NCBI RefSeq assembly: GCF_039511225.1
Contig: NZ_CP154261.1
Location: forward strand, 2,728,001-2,792,000
DNA: 64,000 nucleotides
Direction: 5' to 3'
Source of the DNA: Sphingobacterium multivorum
GTDB lineage: Bacteria; Bacteroidota; Bacteroidia; Sphingobacteriales; Sphingobacteriaceae
Below are positions 53,853 through 63,336 of the stretch, piece after piece. Position 1 is the stretch's first letter; every line of letters starts with the position of its first letter. The notes beneath the pieces were generated by a model. It saw only the letters and a list, made by a program, of their open reading frames with translations, ran no database searches and was not told where the DNA came from. Both the position numbers and the translations under genes were made by a program.

Positions 53853-53896
53853 TTGTTGTTACATATAACTGTATTTACTTCTTAACGTATTTCTTT

Positions 53897-54982
53897 ATGG
53901 TAATGTTCGAAAAACAACTTCTGCAAACGCTTATTCGGGTTCAGGATGAATTATGTGTAACCATTTCTGTTAATACCCATCGAACACATCCTGATAATCT
54001 TAGTGATCGCATAAAAATCAAAAACTTTAAAAGAGAAGCGATCGATAGGTTGTTGGATAAACATGATCAGAAAGATGTTGTTGGTCTGATTGAAAAATTG
54101 GAAAAAATAGAGCAGGAGCTCGATATCAATTATAATCTTGAAAGTCTACATATTTTCGTTTCTGATACCATCGGTGAAGTTTTCAAGTCCTCTTGGGAGA
54201 CAAACCAAGAAGGAGTCCATATCAGCAATACATTTGCAGTACGCCCGTTGGTGAAGGAGATTGGCCGTCAAACCAGTTATCTTGTGATGCTCCTTTCGCA
54301 AAGCGGTGTCCACCTTTTTCGAGCCATCAACGGTCGCATTGTTGAGGATATCAGTAGCGAAGAGTTCCCGATTCCCGAAAATCAATTCCATAACACATTT
54401 CCGGATAAGAGTAGTGATGCGAAACATCTTGATGATCTTCTCAGGGAATATCTTAATCGGGTTGATAAAGCCCTTTTACGATTTATTGGTGAAGAGAGGA
54501 TTGTCACGCTCGTTTTCTGTACAGAAGATAACTATAGTAAGCTCTTACAGGTTGCAGATCGCCCCTCGGTCTATTATGGATACCTGCCTATTGATTATAA
54601 CAACATTGAAACACATCAGTTGGAGAGCCGTGCCTGGAATTTTATGAAACAGGAGCTTGTACGAAAAAATGAGGACTACTTTAAAGAATTGGAAGCAGCC
54701 GTGGGCAAGGGCTTAGTGATCACTGATCTTCAAGAAATCTATCGCGCCTGCCAGGATGGCCGCGGGGATATCTTAGTGGTTCAAGAAAGCTTCCATCAGG
54801 CCGTAAAGATTCTTTCGGATCGGGATATAGCGATAGTAGAAAGCCCTATAGGATTGGACACGATCGACGACATCAGTAGTTTATTGGCCTTGTTGATCGA
54901 CGAAAGGGGGGGACAGACCGTATATGTTCCTCAGATACCGAATGAGGAATTACAACCTATTGCCCTGAAGACTCGGTACTAG
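53897..54982 (+). CDS. baeRF3-type release-factor-like protein
   Basis: A 361-residue cytoplasmic protein that looks like the bacterial archaeo-eukaryotic release factor-like group (baeRF3): an N-terminal helical part (to about 75), an RNase-H-like middle domain with SYLVMLLSQSGVHLFRAINGRIVE, and a C-terminal L7Ae-like domain (VQESFHQAVKIL ... RGGQTVYVP). The GGQ at 338-340 lies in the last domain and is not the peptidyl-release loop. Such proteins are proposed to act on ribosomes or RNA in stress. ATG 53897 or 53903 starts it. The AACGTATTTCT motif lies directly upstream. Confidence 0.7.
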   Translation: MVMFEKQLLQTLIRVQDELCVTISVNTHRTHPDNLSDRIKIKNFKREAIDRLLDKHDQKDVVGLIEKLEKIEQELDINYNLESLHIFVSDTIGEVFKSSWETNQEGVHISNTFAVRPLVKEIGRQTSYLVMLLSQSGVHLFRAINGRIVEDISSEEFPIPENQFHNTFPDKSSDAKHLDDLLREYLNRVDKALLRFIGEERIVTLVFCTEDNYSKLLQVADRPSVYYGYLPIDYNNIETHQLESRAWNFMKQELVRKNEDYFKELEAAVGKGLVITDLQEIYRACQDGRGDILVVQESFHQAVKILSDRDIAIVESPIGLDTIDDISSLLALLIDERGGQTVYVPQIPNEELQPIALKTRY

Positions 54983-54992
54983 TCCAATTAAG

Positions 54993-55838
54993 TTAATTAT
55001 GCTTAGTGAATAACCATTTTTGGAGTTCGTCTGTTAGTAGGAACGGAATGACAATATTATTATGCTGTAAATTTTTAAAAGTTGTGAAATTGAGTTTACG
55101 ATTTCCGTGCAGCTTTTTGTACAAAACTTCGCTTCCGATATAAGGGTTCTCTATATCTTTTTCACCATGGATAAGCCAAATGTTTTTATGGACAAGTGCG
55201 TTGATATTAGATAGATCTGGTACAGCGGCGATAGAAATCATTGCTGCGAATTTTTCTGGGGCCAGGCTCATGAGGTTTTGTGCTGTTGACGCTCCCATAG
55301 AATAACCGACGAGATAAATTCGATTTTTATCGATATTTTTAAACTCGTCTTCAATATTTTCTATCAATTCTAAAATTTGCCGCGCATCTCTTGAAGGTCT
55401 TGCTTCAAGTATACCATTCTTATTCAATTCGTAGATTGATGAACGCTTTTCAAACTGTGGGGCAACAACGAAACAGTTGAACGTTGTATAAATATCTTCT
55501 CTAATCCAGGTTCTTGCCAAATGCTCTAATTGGTTTTCATTGTCGCTACCCATTCTAGATGAATTATGAAATGTAATGACAACAGGATATTTTCTTTTTG
55601 AATTGAAATTTTTTGGTAAGAGAAGCCGGTAAGGTATTGTAACGAACTCATTGGTGAATATCCTTTTCTCATATTGATCCGTGCTTAACTGGCTTAATAT
55701 TGTTCTAGTTTCAACAAATGTTGCACTATCTATTCGTCTATCATCGTATTTGTGTTTTTGTGCAAAACAAAAATTACATGTAATTAAATTTAATAGAATA
55801 CCAAATTGTAGAAAAAAACTTGATCGTTTTTGTAGCAT
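54993..55838 (-). CDS. Secreted alpha/beta hydrolase (esterase/PHB-depolymerase-like)
   Basis: A 281-residue protein with signal peptide (to about 27, CFAQK). It has an alpha/beta-hydrolase core: VVITFHNSS, the nucleophile elbow YLVGYSMGASTAQNL (Ser in GYSMG), IWLIHGEKDIENPY with the acid, and LQHNNIV with the likely catalytic His. It fits the family of periplasmic esterases and peptidase-like hydrolases. The substrate is unknown. It is convergent with the baeRF3 gene, only 10 bases apart. Confidence 0.85.
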   Translation of the reverse strand: MLQKRSSFFLQFGILLNLITCNFCFAQKHKYDDRRIDSATFVETRTILSQLSTDQYEKRIFTNEFVTIPYRLLLPKNFNSKRKYPVVITFHNSSRMGSDNENQLEHLARTWIREDIYTTFNCFVVAPQFEKRSSIYELNKNGILEARPSRDARQILELIENIEDEFKNIDKNRIYLVGYSMGASTAQNLMSLAPEKFAAMISIAAVPDLSNINALVHKNIWLIHGEKDIENPYIGSEVLYKKLHGNRKLNFTTFKNLQHNNIVIPFLLTDELQKWLFTKHN

Positions 55839-55927
55839 AAGACCTTATTGGCTAGTGATTCGTGTATACTTATATGTTAGTTCCAATATAACTTAGATTG
55901 CGTAATCCAATGGTATTGATTACGGCA

Positions 55928-56023
55928 TTAATATCGTGTTCTGTGCGTTGCAGCTTTTTGTCCATAATAGCCGCAAAAATTGGTTTCTATCGCACAATTG
56001 CAATTAAGACATTTATTATTCAT
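55928..56023 (-). pseudogene. Remnant of a DUF3667 protein N-terminus
   Basis: A 31-codon frame encodes MNNKCLNCNCAIETNFCGYY and then GQKAATHRTRY. It matches the zinc-ribbon start of DUF3667 proteins (CxNC..., NFCxxCGQK, THR), but the fourth Cys is replaced by Tyr and the frame stops at once. The membrane part is gone. Confidence 0.6.
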
Positions 56024-56325
56024 TGCTAGGTTAATTGTTTTTTGCAAATATAATTTTATTATCGAGATATATCGCCCTACTTCGCTCTTTAATTTCATCG
56101 TACTGAATCGCTATTTCAACGAAAATTAGACACAAGCAATTATCTCCGCTCGGAAGCTATTAAACTAGTTTTTTATATTTGAAGCATAAATCAGTAATGA
56201 TACTTACGCTAAATGGTAGCGACGACGGGTTGAATCGCTCAAAAAGAATGTGAATTTAGAATAGCTTTTATGGAAAATGAATTTTAGATGCATCGTTTAG
56301 ATAAGTTATCGAATGTACATTCTTT
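56024..56325. other. Gene-poor spacer
   Basis: AT-rich sequence between the DUF3667 remnant and the next hairpins. I see no gene, RNA or repeat. Confidence 0.35.
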
Positions 56326-56380
56326 ATGCTGAAAAAAATATACCTATTTTATAAAGTAATCGATCCATTTGATTATGTTG

Positions 56381-56419
56381 AAGCCTCTCGATTTACCAAA
56401 AATCAGAGGCTTTATTTTT
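56381..56419 (+). terminator. Orphan plus-strand terminator
   Basis: Stem AAGCCTCT / AGAGGCTT with a 16-base loop followed by TTTATTTTT. No intact plus-strand gene lies just upstream, so it may end a small RNA or belong to a lost gene. Confidence 0.5.
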
Positions 56420-56445
56420 CGCCTCACGTCAAAAACAATGTTGAA

Positions 56446-56483
56446 AATAACAAGGCCAATTCTGTAGAACTGGCCTTGTTATT
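56446..56483. terminator. Terminator of the 78-residue protein gene
   Basis: Perfect 13-base stem AATAACAAGGCCA / TGGCCTTGTTATT with a 12-base loop, 25 bases beyond the stop of the minus-strand gene at 56508. Confidence 0.8.
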
Positions 56484-56507
56484 TATATTGTTCAATCTAA
56501 ATGGGTT

Positions 56508-56744
56508 TTAATCATTTCCATGATCCTCTGACGCATAGGAAAATTTAACTGATTTTTGCGGATAAGCTTCCATACTCTTGCGGCTTGTATTTTTGATAAT
56601 GGTTTTGATACTAACGCGATCGCCCAATTTATAGTAAGTTTCTACGGTCTGATAATCCAGTAGGAAGGGACCACAAAAGTAATTCCCGTTGTCATCTTTT
56701 TCGATGATTCCCTGATAAAGCCCTGTTCTTGTCTCTTTTGGCAT
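56508..56744 (-). CDS. Small conserved-looking protein, unknown
   Basis: A 78-residue soluble protein (MPKETRTGLYQGIIEKDDNG ...) with Gly and Tyr residues typical of a small beta-barrel: GPFLLDYQTVETYYKLGDRVSIKTI. It ends in a charged tail. A short OB- or SH3-like fold is plausible. I do not know the family. A strong terminator follows and an A/T-rich upstream region precedes it, which supports a real gene. Confidence 0.62.
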   Translation of the reverse strand: MPKETRTGLYQGIIEKDDNGNYFCGPFLLDYQTVETYYKLGDRVSIKTIIKNTSRKSMEAYPQKSVKFSYASEDHGND

Positions 56745-57496
56745 GTTAATTTAATTTGAAGAACAAAGGTAGCAAGAGTATTTGGAGAAAATGATATTAA
56801 AAATAAAATTAGGGACATTTTATTAAAATTCTGGAAAACACCTCCCAGTGACCGTTCTAAATAGCGGATAGAAGACTAAGTTGATTTGATTGTTGAAACT
56901 ACCAGAATCCGGGATAGAATAACTGCATAAAATCATGATTTAAAGAAAACAATGGAGCAAGATGAGGGCAATAGCTCAGGTCTCGCTCCATTGCTTTTTT
57001 ATAGGATAATAAACGGTCTTTTATTTGCTTTTTACACCTTTTTGACCCCACATACAGTTGTTGCACATCGCAGGAAGATGATGGCAAAAGCAGAATGTCA
57101 AACCATAGGACAAATGCTTAAGTATGCCCGTGAGCATAATCTAATTTAAAAAACTAGCGATAGGGATGTTATTCCTTAATAGTGCTCACCAAGATAATGG
57201 CGGTTTTAGTTGTAGACTTTAGCTGACTTTGAAAATTGGCGTACATAATCAAATTAGGTTTAAACCAGTCTGATACCAACCTCGCGACGAAATAATCGTT
57301 ATTAATTAGTTAAATATTCTGGTTATCTGTGGTGCAAAGATAGAAATCCTTGAGTATTTACTAAAAAGTTGATCTAGTTCTTTCCGAAACTGGAATGAAA
57401 CAGCATAAAGGATCCTTAGCGATTGCTATAGATAAAAGCGCACCAATATTGTGCGCTTATTGGAAAAGATAATACGAGGAACCTAGGATCTTGTAA
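56745..57496. other. Gene-poor stretch with two hairpins
   Basis: No intact gene in 750 bases. CAATGGAGC / GCTCCATTG (56950-56993, long loop) is followed by a T run and looks like an orphan plus-strand terminator. A short plus frame (MMAKAECQTIGQMLKYAREH and two more codons, from about 57078) could be a gene end. Stem AAGCGCAC / GTGCGCTT (57436-57458) followed on the minus strand by TTTT is the likely terminator of the next gene. Confidence 0.4.
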
Positions 57497-58216
57497 TTAA
57501 AACCGGTAGCCTATGGATAATGCGGTGCGAATACCGGCAAACGGTCCGCTAGTGCTTAGTGTTACGCCATCCGCATTTACTTCTTTTTTGATTTTCATGA
57601 GATTACTATCAAATTCATCCAGTTGTCTCCTTACTTCGCGTTGTTCGTCTGCATTTAATGGAGTTTTCCCTTCGAACTTTCCATTGTTGAAGCCATAACC
57701 GGGACCGACAATGCGCCAGTCTAAATAGATGTTTTGTCCAAGTTTCCATTGGTTACCGACAGCTACCCCACCGGTAAAAGCATCTAAACTGCCTGATAGA
57801 GGTACTTCACGGTGATAATTTGATTCATCGACGGTAATCTTTGTGTGTACACTGTAATTGGCGTATTTGACAAAGGGCGCGATATAGAATCCTTTTGACA
57901 CTTCTTTATTCCCGAGGTAGAAACGTACTTCGGGGGTAATGGAAAAAGCGCCTAATTTAGCTTCACCCAAAATATTATTATCATCATCAAAAACAGATTC
58001 CCATAGGGATTTAAAGGGTAAGTTGGTTTTTGGACGATAACTTATCGTTCCATTGATCGATAGGTGCTCATTGAGCGATCTTTCATACTCCAATGCAATA
58101 TTCCCGACAGATAGGGGCCAAAGATTTAGTTTGATAAGATTTGATTTTTCTTGTGCTTTTAATCCAGAGATAGTACACATCCCAAGAGTAAGCATCGTAA
58201 GGTAGCGCAATTTCAT
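57497..58216 (-). CDS. DUF3575-type outer-membrane beta-barrel protein
   Basis: A 239-residue protein with signal peptide (to about 21, GLKAQ). IKLNLWPLSVGNIALEYERSLNEHLSINGTISYRP matches the DUF3575 pattern of small outer-membrane barrels, with strands throughout and the closing aromatic GIRTALSIGYRF. A coiled segment (ADEQREVRRQLDEFDSNLMKIKKEV) sits in a late loop. The role is unknown. Confidence 0.82.
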   Translation of the reverse strand: MKLRYLTMLTLGMCTISGLKAQEKSNLIKLNLWPLSVGNIALEYERSLNEHLSINGTISYRPKTNLPFKSLWESVFDDDNNILGEAKLGAFSITPEVRFYLGNKEVSKGFYIAPFVKYANYSVHTKITVDESNYHREVPLSGSLDAFTGGVAVGNQWKLGQNIYLDWRIVGPGYGFNNGKFEGKTPLNADEQREVRRQLDEFDSNLMKIKKEVNADGVTLSTSGPFAGIRTALSIGYRF

Positions 58217-58552
58217 AGTAGTTTTTCCAAAATATAGGTAGCAAAGATATTGGAATATATTTTAGTTCGGAAAGAACAGGTGCGTTCTTCAATTTGTTTT
58301 TTAAACATTATATCTCCTAATGATTTAGAATTGATTTTTTAAAGAACGAAAGCCAGCTGGATTTTGTTCTTTAAATTTTTATTTTTAGAAGTCGTTCAAA
58401 TTTTTGTGCTTTCGAAGGCATATCTTCAGATGCTATGGAAAGTTAAGTTTTCAAGATAAAGGGAAACAGGCAATGTCACAAAATTTAGAACTAGAATATA
58501 TGTTTTGAACAATACACTGAGGGAGGACAGCTCCCTCAGTATGATGAACAAA
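58217..58552. other. Intergenic region with a hairpin
   Basis: ACTGAGGGA / TCCCTCAGT (58516-58540) lies just beyond the stop of the GH30 gene and may end its transcript, though there is no T run. The rest holds the promoter of the DUF3575 gene. No gene is seen. Confidence 0.45.
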
Positions 58553-60073
58553 TTAAAGTTTGTTGCCTTCTAAAGTGCTTATACTTTTAGCAGGTATTGT
58601 TAAGGAATAGACACCTGAGCTGTTTGGTGTTACAGCTCCGACGTTACCCCAATGGCCAGAACTGCTTGCCGTTGTTTGGTAATTGTTCAACGCACCGCTT
58701 GCAAAACCTGTGAGGTTGATATCCAATGGAACAGCTGCAGTACCTGTGTTGGTGACAACTAAGGCAAACTTACCCGATTGAGGATCTTTGTAAGCCGAAA
58801 TCAATAAGCCATTTCCATTTTGAACCGCTACATTGATGCGCATATAACCTGCTTTGACAAACCTGGAATAATGTCCCATCACATCATACGTTTTTGGAAA
58901 CTCCAAAGAACCATTACTTTTTGTGCAAATAAGCGCCTCATTATTTTGAAATGCCAGCATCCCTAGCCAAAATACATAGGCATTGGCGTTACAATCCGCC
59001 AGTAGTTTGTGCATATTAACGGCCAGTTTCAAGCCGCCTTCAATGCCACTGTCATAATTGCCGCCATCATCGGACGCTTCTGTTACCCACATTGGTTTAC
59101 CACCAATACTAAAATTCCACATGGAGGGACTCTGATTAAACCCACGTTGACCGGTAATGATACCACTTATCTCGACATAGCCATGTCCCGCAAGGATATC
59201 AACATTGCTTCTGTCCATACCGGAAAGAAAATTATCGGCTGTTCCCCAGGCCGCGTTTTCCGAAGATATGATCTTGGTGGATTGGAGACCAGCGCTATTT
59301 AATTCTGGGCGGAGGTTGTTGGTAATAAACTGTCCAAGATGCGAAGCATCCCAATAAGACGCATCCCAATCCGAAAAGACATTTTCAGGCTCATTTGAAG
59401 GGGAGATGGCATTGATTGTAATTCCTTCATTTTGAAACGATTTTACAAATCCAGTCAGATAGCGCGCAAAAGCTGTGGAAGAAGTATTAAAATTAAGTCC
59501 ATTAAACCATTTCGCAGAAATACTGCTCGTATTCGTCTTCATGTATAATGGTGGAGTCCAGGTACTTGCCATAACGAAGGGAACCGCGTGGCGCTCTTTA
59601 GCTTTCTTGATAATCCAGACCTGTCCAAGCTGTTCTTTTTCATCAGCTGTCAAATTCTGATAAGTCGCACTATTGGGGTCTACATCAATCGAAACTCCTG
59701 CTGGTTTAATGGTAACGACTTTGGTCTGTTGATTAAATGGATAGGTATGAAGTACCTTACCACGAAGGATATTCAGTTTCAATCCACTGCCTCCCCATAA
59801 ATAATCCAGAATACTATCTCTTTTTGCGGATTCAAAGAATGGAACAATCCGGCCTCCGAATGCACCAAATCCATCAATCTTTTGATAGGTTTGATCCCAA
59901 TTTAATGTTGCAATTGTCGCTCCTGCTTGCGCGGATACAGCAGCTTTTTTGTTCAGTTGTGCTTCTGAACTCTCAAGAGTTAATGAAGTTTTTTGGCAAC
60001 TAAAAATAGAAAATGTGGAAACTACGGCCAAAACAGTATAAAGCCTGTTCCAGCGACTGGTTAATTTTAACAT
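58553..60073 (-). CDS. GH30 family glycoside hydrolase, lipoprotein
   Basis: A 506-residue exported lipoprotein (FSIFSCQK, Cys26). The GH30 barrel begins YQKIDGFGAFGG; acid/base Glu228 is in ISPSNEPE and nucleophile Glu332 in MWVTEAS. The C-terminal side domain (from about 410, LISAYKDPQSGKFALVVTN) is the small beta-sandwich fused to GH30 barrels. Family activities include glucuronoxylanase, beta-1,6-galactanase and glucosylceramidase. The Trp/Gly-rich loop sequence looks most like endo-acting plant- or fungal-polysaccharide enzymes, but I cannot fix the substrate. Confidence 0.9.
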   Translation of the reverse strand: MLKLTSRWNRLYTVLAVVSTFSIFSCQKTSLTLESSEAQLNKKAAVSAQAGATIATLNWDQTYQKIDGFGAFGGRIVPFFESAKRDSILDYLWGGSGLKLNILRGKVLHTYPFNQQTKVVTIKPAGVSIDVDPNSATYQNLTADEKEQLGQVWIIKKAKERHAVPFVMASTWTPPLYMKTNTSSISAKWFNGLNFNTSSTAFARYLTGFVKSFQNEGITINAISPSNEPENVFSDWDASYWDASHLGQFITNNLRPELNSAGLQSTKIISSENAAWGTADNFLSGMDRSNVDILAGHGYVEISGIITGQRGFNQSPSMWNFSIGGKPMWVTEASDDGGNYDSGIEGGLKLAVNMHKLLADCNANAYVFWLGMLAFQNNEALICTKSNGSLEFPKTYDVMGHYSRFVKAGYMRINVAVQNGNGLLISAYKDPQSGKFALVVTNTGTAAVPLDINLTGFASGALNNYQTTASSSGHWGNVGAVTPNSSGVYSLTIPAKSISTLEGNKL

Positions 60074-60318
60074 AACTTAGTTTTTAAGATTTGTGAATGA
60101 ATCATTAATTTAATTGTGCTTGGTTTTTCAAGCGGTTCTCATTGTCGTTGTTTTGTTTGCCTCCTTTCTTTAGTTAAAAAAATAAACATTCACCGATTTC
60201 CACATTGGTTAGTTTCCGAAAATTAATAATATTTTGGGAGAATTTATTATTACTTCTCTTATTTTAATTTTATTTTTTATTGAATTAAAAATAAAGACAT
60301 ATTTTTTTAATGATAACT

Positions 60319-61518
60319 TTATTTTAGTCCCTCTTTTCTGTAGGAACTTGAAGGCTGAACCTGTCGTCGATTATACAGTAATAACTGATGTCTAATGTCA
60401 TTTTCAAGTTCACTGACCTTGCGTTGATCAACGGTGTCGTTGACCATAATAACGATACCATAATCATCTGTGGGATACAGCACACATAAGGTATTGTAGC
60501 CTATTTTAGTATTTCCATCGTGATAGAAATAGCGAACCCCACGTTCATCATGATTGATCATCCAACCGAGCCCCATACCAAATCCATCGTCTTTTCCATA
60601 AGTCAGTTGATGTGTTAGACCAAGGGCTCTATCGTTTAGTTTGAGGTTGGCTTCGATGTAGATCAACATATCATTGATCGTTGAATTCATTGTGGGGCCA
60701 AAGTAAAACCCTCTCAAATTCGCAAATGGAACAGGCTGACCTTTATTATCATGGCCCTGTACAACGTCGTTTATTTGTGACTCATCTAAATAGGGCGTTG
60801 TATAGTGCATACCAAGGTGTCCCTTCAGATATGCGCTGATAAGATGTTCATAGGAATCTTTATAGCTACTTTCCAATAGCGCAATAAGTACCATCACAGC
60901 CGTGCTATTGTAACTGAACTTTGTACCTGGGACGGTGTCGGGCTTGACTTTCCTCAGATCGTCAAATAGGTTGTCACGACTGTACTTTCCAAGATAGTCT
61001 ACTTGTTCCGGAATAGTGAGCCCCCTTAAACTATCGACAACTTTGGTAGGAAGCGATCTGAAAGTCTTTGGAAGGGCAGAAGTATGATTTGCTAGATGCT
61101 TAACGCGGATTCCATGGCCGCTGTATTGTAAATTGGAATAGTCTCCCGGCAAGTATTTACGGATATCATCATCGAGGTTGATTTTCTTATCAAGGACCGC
61201 TTGCGCAAGTAGAGCGCCGACAAACGTTTTCGCTACCGATCCAATGTTGTAATAGTTATCGGCGTTTGGTAGCTTTTCTTTACTGTAGGTGTAGGTTGTT
61301 TTGTGCCCTTTTGTATAAATTCCAATAGACACACTAAATGTATTGTTGTTGGAAAGATAATCAACAACGGAACAGTTTACGATTGTATCGAGTTGGTTTT
61401 TAAGTTTATGGTCAGTCTTAATGGGTGAAAGATACTGTCCTTTTGATGAAAGGCTATTGATTAGCAACAAGGTGCTCAATAGGATAAATAAGGGTTTGGA
61501 TAGTATATTCATAAACAA
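60319..61518 (-). CDS. Serine hydrolase of the beta-lactamase class C / DD-peptidase superfamily
   Basis: A 399-residue exported protein (signal to about residue 27). The catalytic S-x-x-K is SVAK (94-97), the YxN motif is YNS (203-205), and HDGNTKIGY takes the place of KTG. The fold resembles class C beta-lactamases and D-aminopeptidases. Divergence from true beta-lactamases suggests a peptidase or esterase, not antibiotic resistance. It lies between the GH30 and DUF3472 genes on the same strand. Confidence 0.9.
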   Translation of the reverse strand: MFMNILSKPLFILLSTLLLINSLSSKGQYLSPIKTDHKLKNQLDTIVNCSVVDYLSNNNTFSVSIGIYTKGHKTTYTYSKEKLPNADNYYNIGSVAKTFVGALLAQAVLDKKINLDDDIRKYLPGDYSNLQYSGHGIRVKHLANHTSALPKTFRSLPTKVVDSLRGLTIPEQVDYLGKYSRDNLFDDLRKVKPDTVPGTKFSYNSTAVMVLIALLESSYKDSYEHLISAYLKGHLGMHYTTPYLDESQINDVVQGHDNKGQPVPFANLRGFYFGPTMNSTINDMLIYIEANLKLNDRALGLTHQLTYGKDDGFGMGLGWMINHDERGVRYFYHDGNTKIGYNTLCVLYPTDDYGIVIMVNDTVDQRKVSELENDIRHQLLLYNRRQVQPSSSYRKEGLK

Positions 61519-61663
61519 GTTAATCGTTCTTGATGCTGGAATCTATCGTCGGTATTCGGAAAAGCATTGGGTTTACAACCTGCCCAAGGCGGGGGATTAG
61601 CTAATTTTATTAAAGTGTTAGTGAAAGGTACGAATTGTTGTTTAAATATCACAAGGTAAAGTT

Positions 61664-61706
61664 TTTAAAGGGGCAATACTTCATTTGAACGTATTGCCCC
61701 TTTAAA
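61664..61706. terminator. Terminator of the DUF3472 gene
   Basis: Perfect 16-base stem TTTAAAGGGGCAATAC / GTATTGCCCCTTTAAA with an 11-base loop, 40 bases beyond the stop at 61747; T-rich sequence follows on the minus strand. Confidence 0.85.
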
Positions 61707-61746
61707 TGGAATATAAACTACTAATAATTTACTGTAAACATGCGTA

Positions 61747-63099
61747 TTACGGCAGTGTTGTTAGATTTATTGAAGGTGCTGTGCCAGTACCTGCTTGTGT
61801 AAATTTCGTTCCGGGATTTACGACAGTATTGAAAAAACCACCATTTTTTAGGAAGAAGCTATTCCCGGTTATTCCGCCAATGGCGTCTATCCGCTGGTTA
61901 TTGGAATAGGTTGCATCAACCGTAAAGGTACTTTCCACGACTTTCAGCCAAGTTCCGCTGACTGTACGAACCCATTGATTACTATATTCGGCAGAACGTC
62001 CCAGGAAGCCGTTGTCGGCGTTGAAATTTTCGAGGAAGCTATGAAATCCTGTTAAATAAGTATTTGTTTTGGGACGTTTCCAACTTGCAATGAGTATCCA
62101 AGTATTGGTCGAAGGATCATTAAACCATGCCGTAAAATCAGTACTTCCATTATTATCAGGTTCTCCCTTCAATAAAAATTTATAGGTAGTAGCGGCAGTC
62201 CAATTAAACTTGAGGTAGCTTTGTCCGCCAGAACCTTCGCCACCGAACTCTCCTGTCGTGGTATTTGCACCTTTTCTATTTAATGTAATGCGGTCCTCTG
62301 CAGGTATTTGTGATGGGTTATCGGTGCTATATGGACTCCAAACAGAAAATAATATTCTGCGCTCTGTCGCTGAATTGACCTGCATTCCGAAATATCCTTG
62401 GCCGAAGCCATTTGCCATAAAGTAAGATCCTATTTTATCTTCTCCAGCGGGGACTTTCACCTCGCTATAATAATAGGAAACTTGCTGATTTGTTGGAATG
62501 GTATAACTCAAATGGCAGGATGGACCCCGTCGCGACCAATAGTAGGTATTATCTACATTATTGTCACTATAAATTACTGTGCCATTCGTTGCCGAACTAT
62601 CTAAAATCAAGTGGGATACATCCGCAAAGTAACCACCTGACTTGGATACACCTTGAAGATCCATTTTTATATAACCCGCCGCATTTAGCGAATAGGTACC
62701 AACAGTGTAATCCTTAAGGGTTCCACCCTTAAGTTTGATTTGTTTGCTTACACCGTTGATCGTTAACTTCACCGTACTGCTATCGCCTGAAGGTAACACT
62801 TTAGCCCTTATTTTAACACGTAAAGCGCCTGCTTGGGGGACCTTGGCATAGGTACTGATCACACTATTGGCATTGGTCCAGTTTGCCAGGCCATTGCTAT
62901 TGATGACTTCAACTGCACCGGAAGGTGCTGAAGTAACAAAGGCATTACCACCTAAGGGAACTTCGTATCCGCTTGCTCCAGGGGATGCAGCACGGAGCGA
63001 TAATTTCTCTTCTAAATTAGTTTGCACCTCGCTTTTTTTGCAAGACAGAAAGCTTGCCAATACTGCACAAAGCAGTAGTGTAAATTTGGGATATCTCAT
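61747..63099 (-). CDS. DUF3472 family lipoprotein with N-terminal DUF5077-like domain
   Basis: A 450-residue lipoprotein (ASFLSCKK, Cys about 20). Residues 40-170 form a jelly-roll domain (DUF5077-like, ending YFADVSHLILDS). The following DUF3472 part has TYYWSRRGPSCHLSYTIP, SYFMANGFGQGYFGMQVNS and FSVWSPY. It is followed by a third beta domain (TWLKVVESTFTVDATYSN). Such architecture suggests a surface carbohydrate-binding or -cleaving protein. It probably acts near the GH30 enzyme, but is separately terminated. Confidence 0.82.
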   Translation of the reverse strand: MRYPKFTLLLCAVLASFLSCKKSEVQTNLEEKLSLRAASPGASGYEVPLGGNAFVTSAPSGAVEVINSNGLANWTNANSVISTYAKVPQAGALRVKIRAKVLPSGDSSTVKLTINGVSKQIKLKGGTLKDYTVGTYSLNAAGYIKMDLQGVSKSGGYFADVSHLILDSSATNGTVIYSDNNVDNTYYWSRRGPSCHLSYTIPTNQQVSYYYSEVKVPAGEDKIGSYFMANGFGQGYFGMQVNSATERRILFSVWSPYSTDNPSQIPAEDRITLNRKGANTTTGEFGGEGSGGQSYLKFNWTAATTYKFLLKGEPDNNGSTDFTAWFNDPSTNTWILIASWKRPKTNTYLTGFHSFLENFNADNGFLGRSAEYSNQWVRTVSGTWLKVVESTFTVDATYSNNQRIDAIGGITGNSFFLKNGGFFNTVVNPGTKFTQAGTGTAPSINLTTLP

Positions 63100-63336
63100 A
63101 AGTTAAATTTAATTGTTGACTCTAATTTTATAAATACAATTAAATTAAACGAAAATTATTCAATGCAATCGTTTGTGTGAATTGCTTTTGTAACAAAAGG
63201 GATACGTTAGATAGTCGCCATTGTTTATTTAATGAACTATCATTAGGTAAATGCTGCAATGCGCAATAGCTTAAATAGTCTCCAGTGGTTTGCTGCACAC
63301 AGCCGTTTTATCTGACGATTTGCTAAGCCATCTCGA

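Noticed and set aside
60319..61518. Serine hydrolase considered as an AmpC beta-lactamase
   Set aside because: SxxK and YxN are present but the KTG motif is replaced by HDG and the sequence lacks AmpC hallmarks; a peptidase or esterase is more likely.
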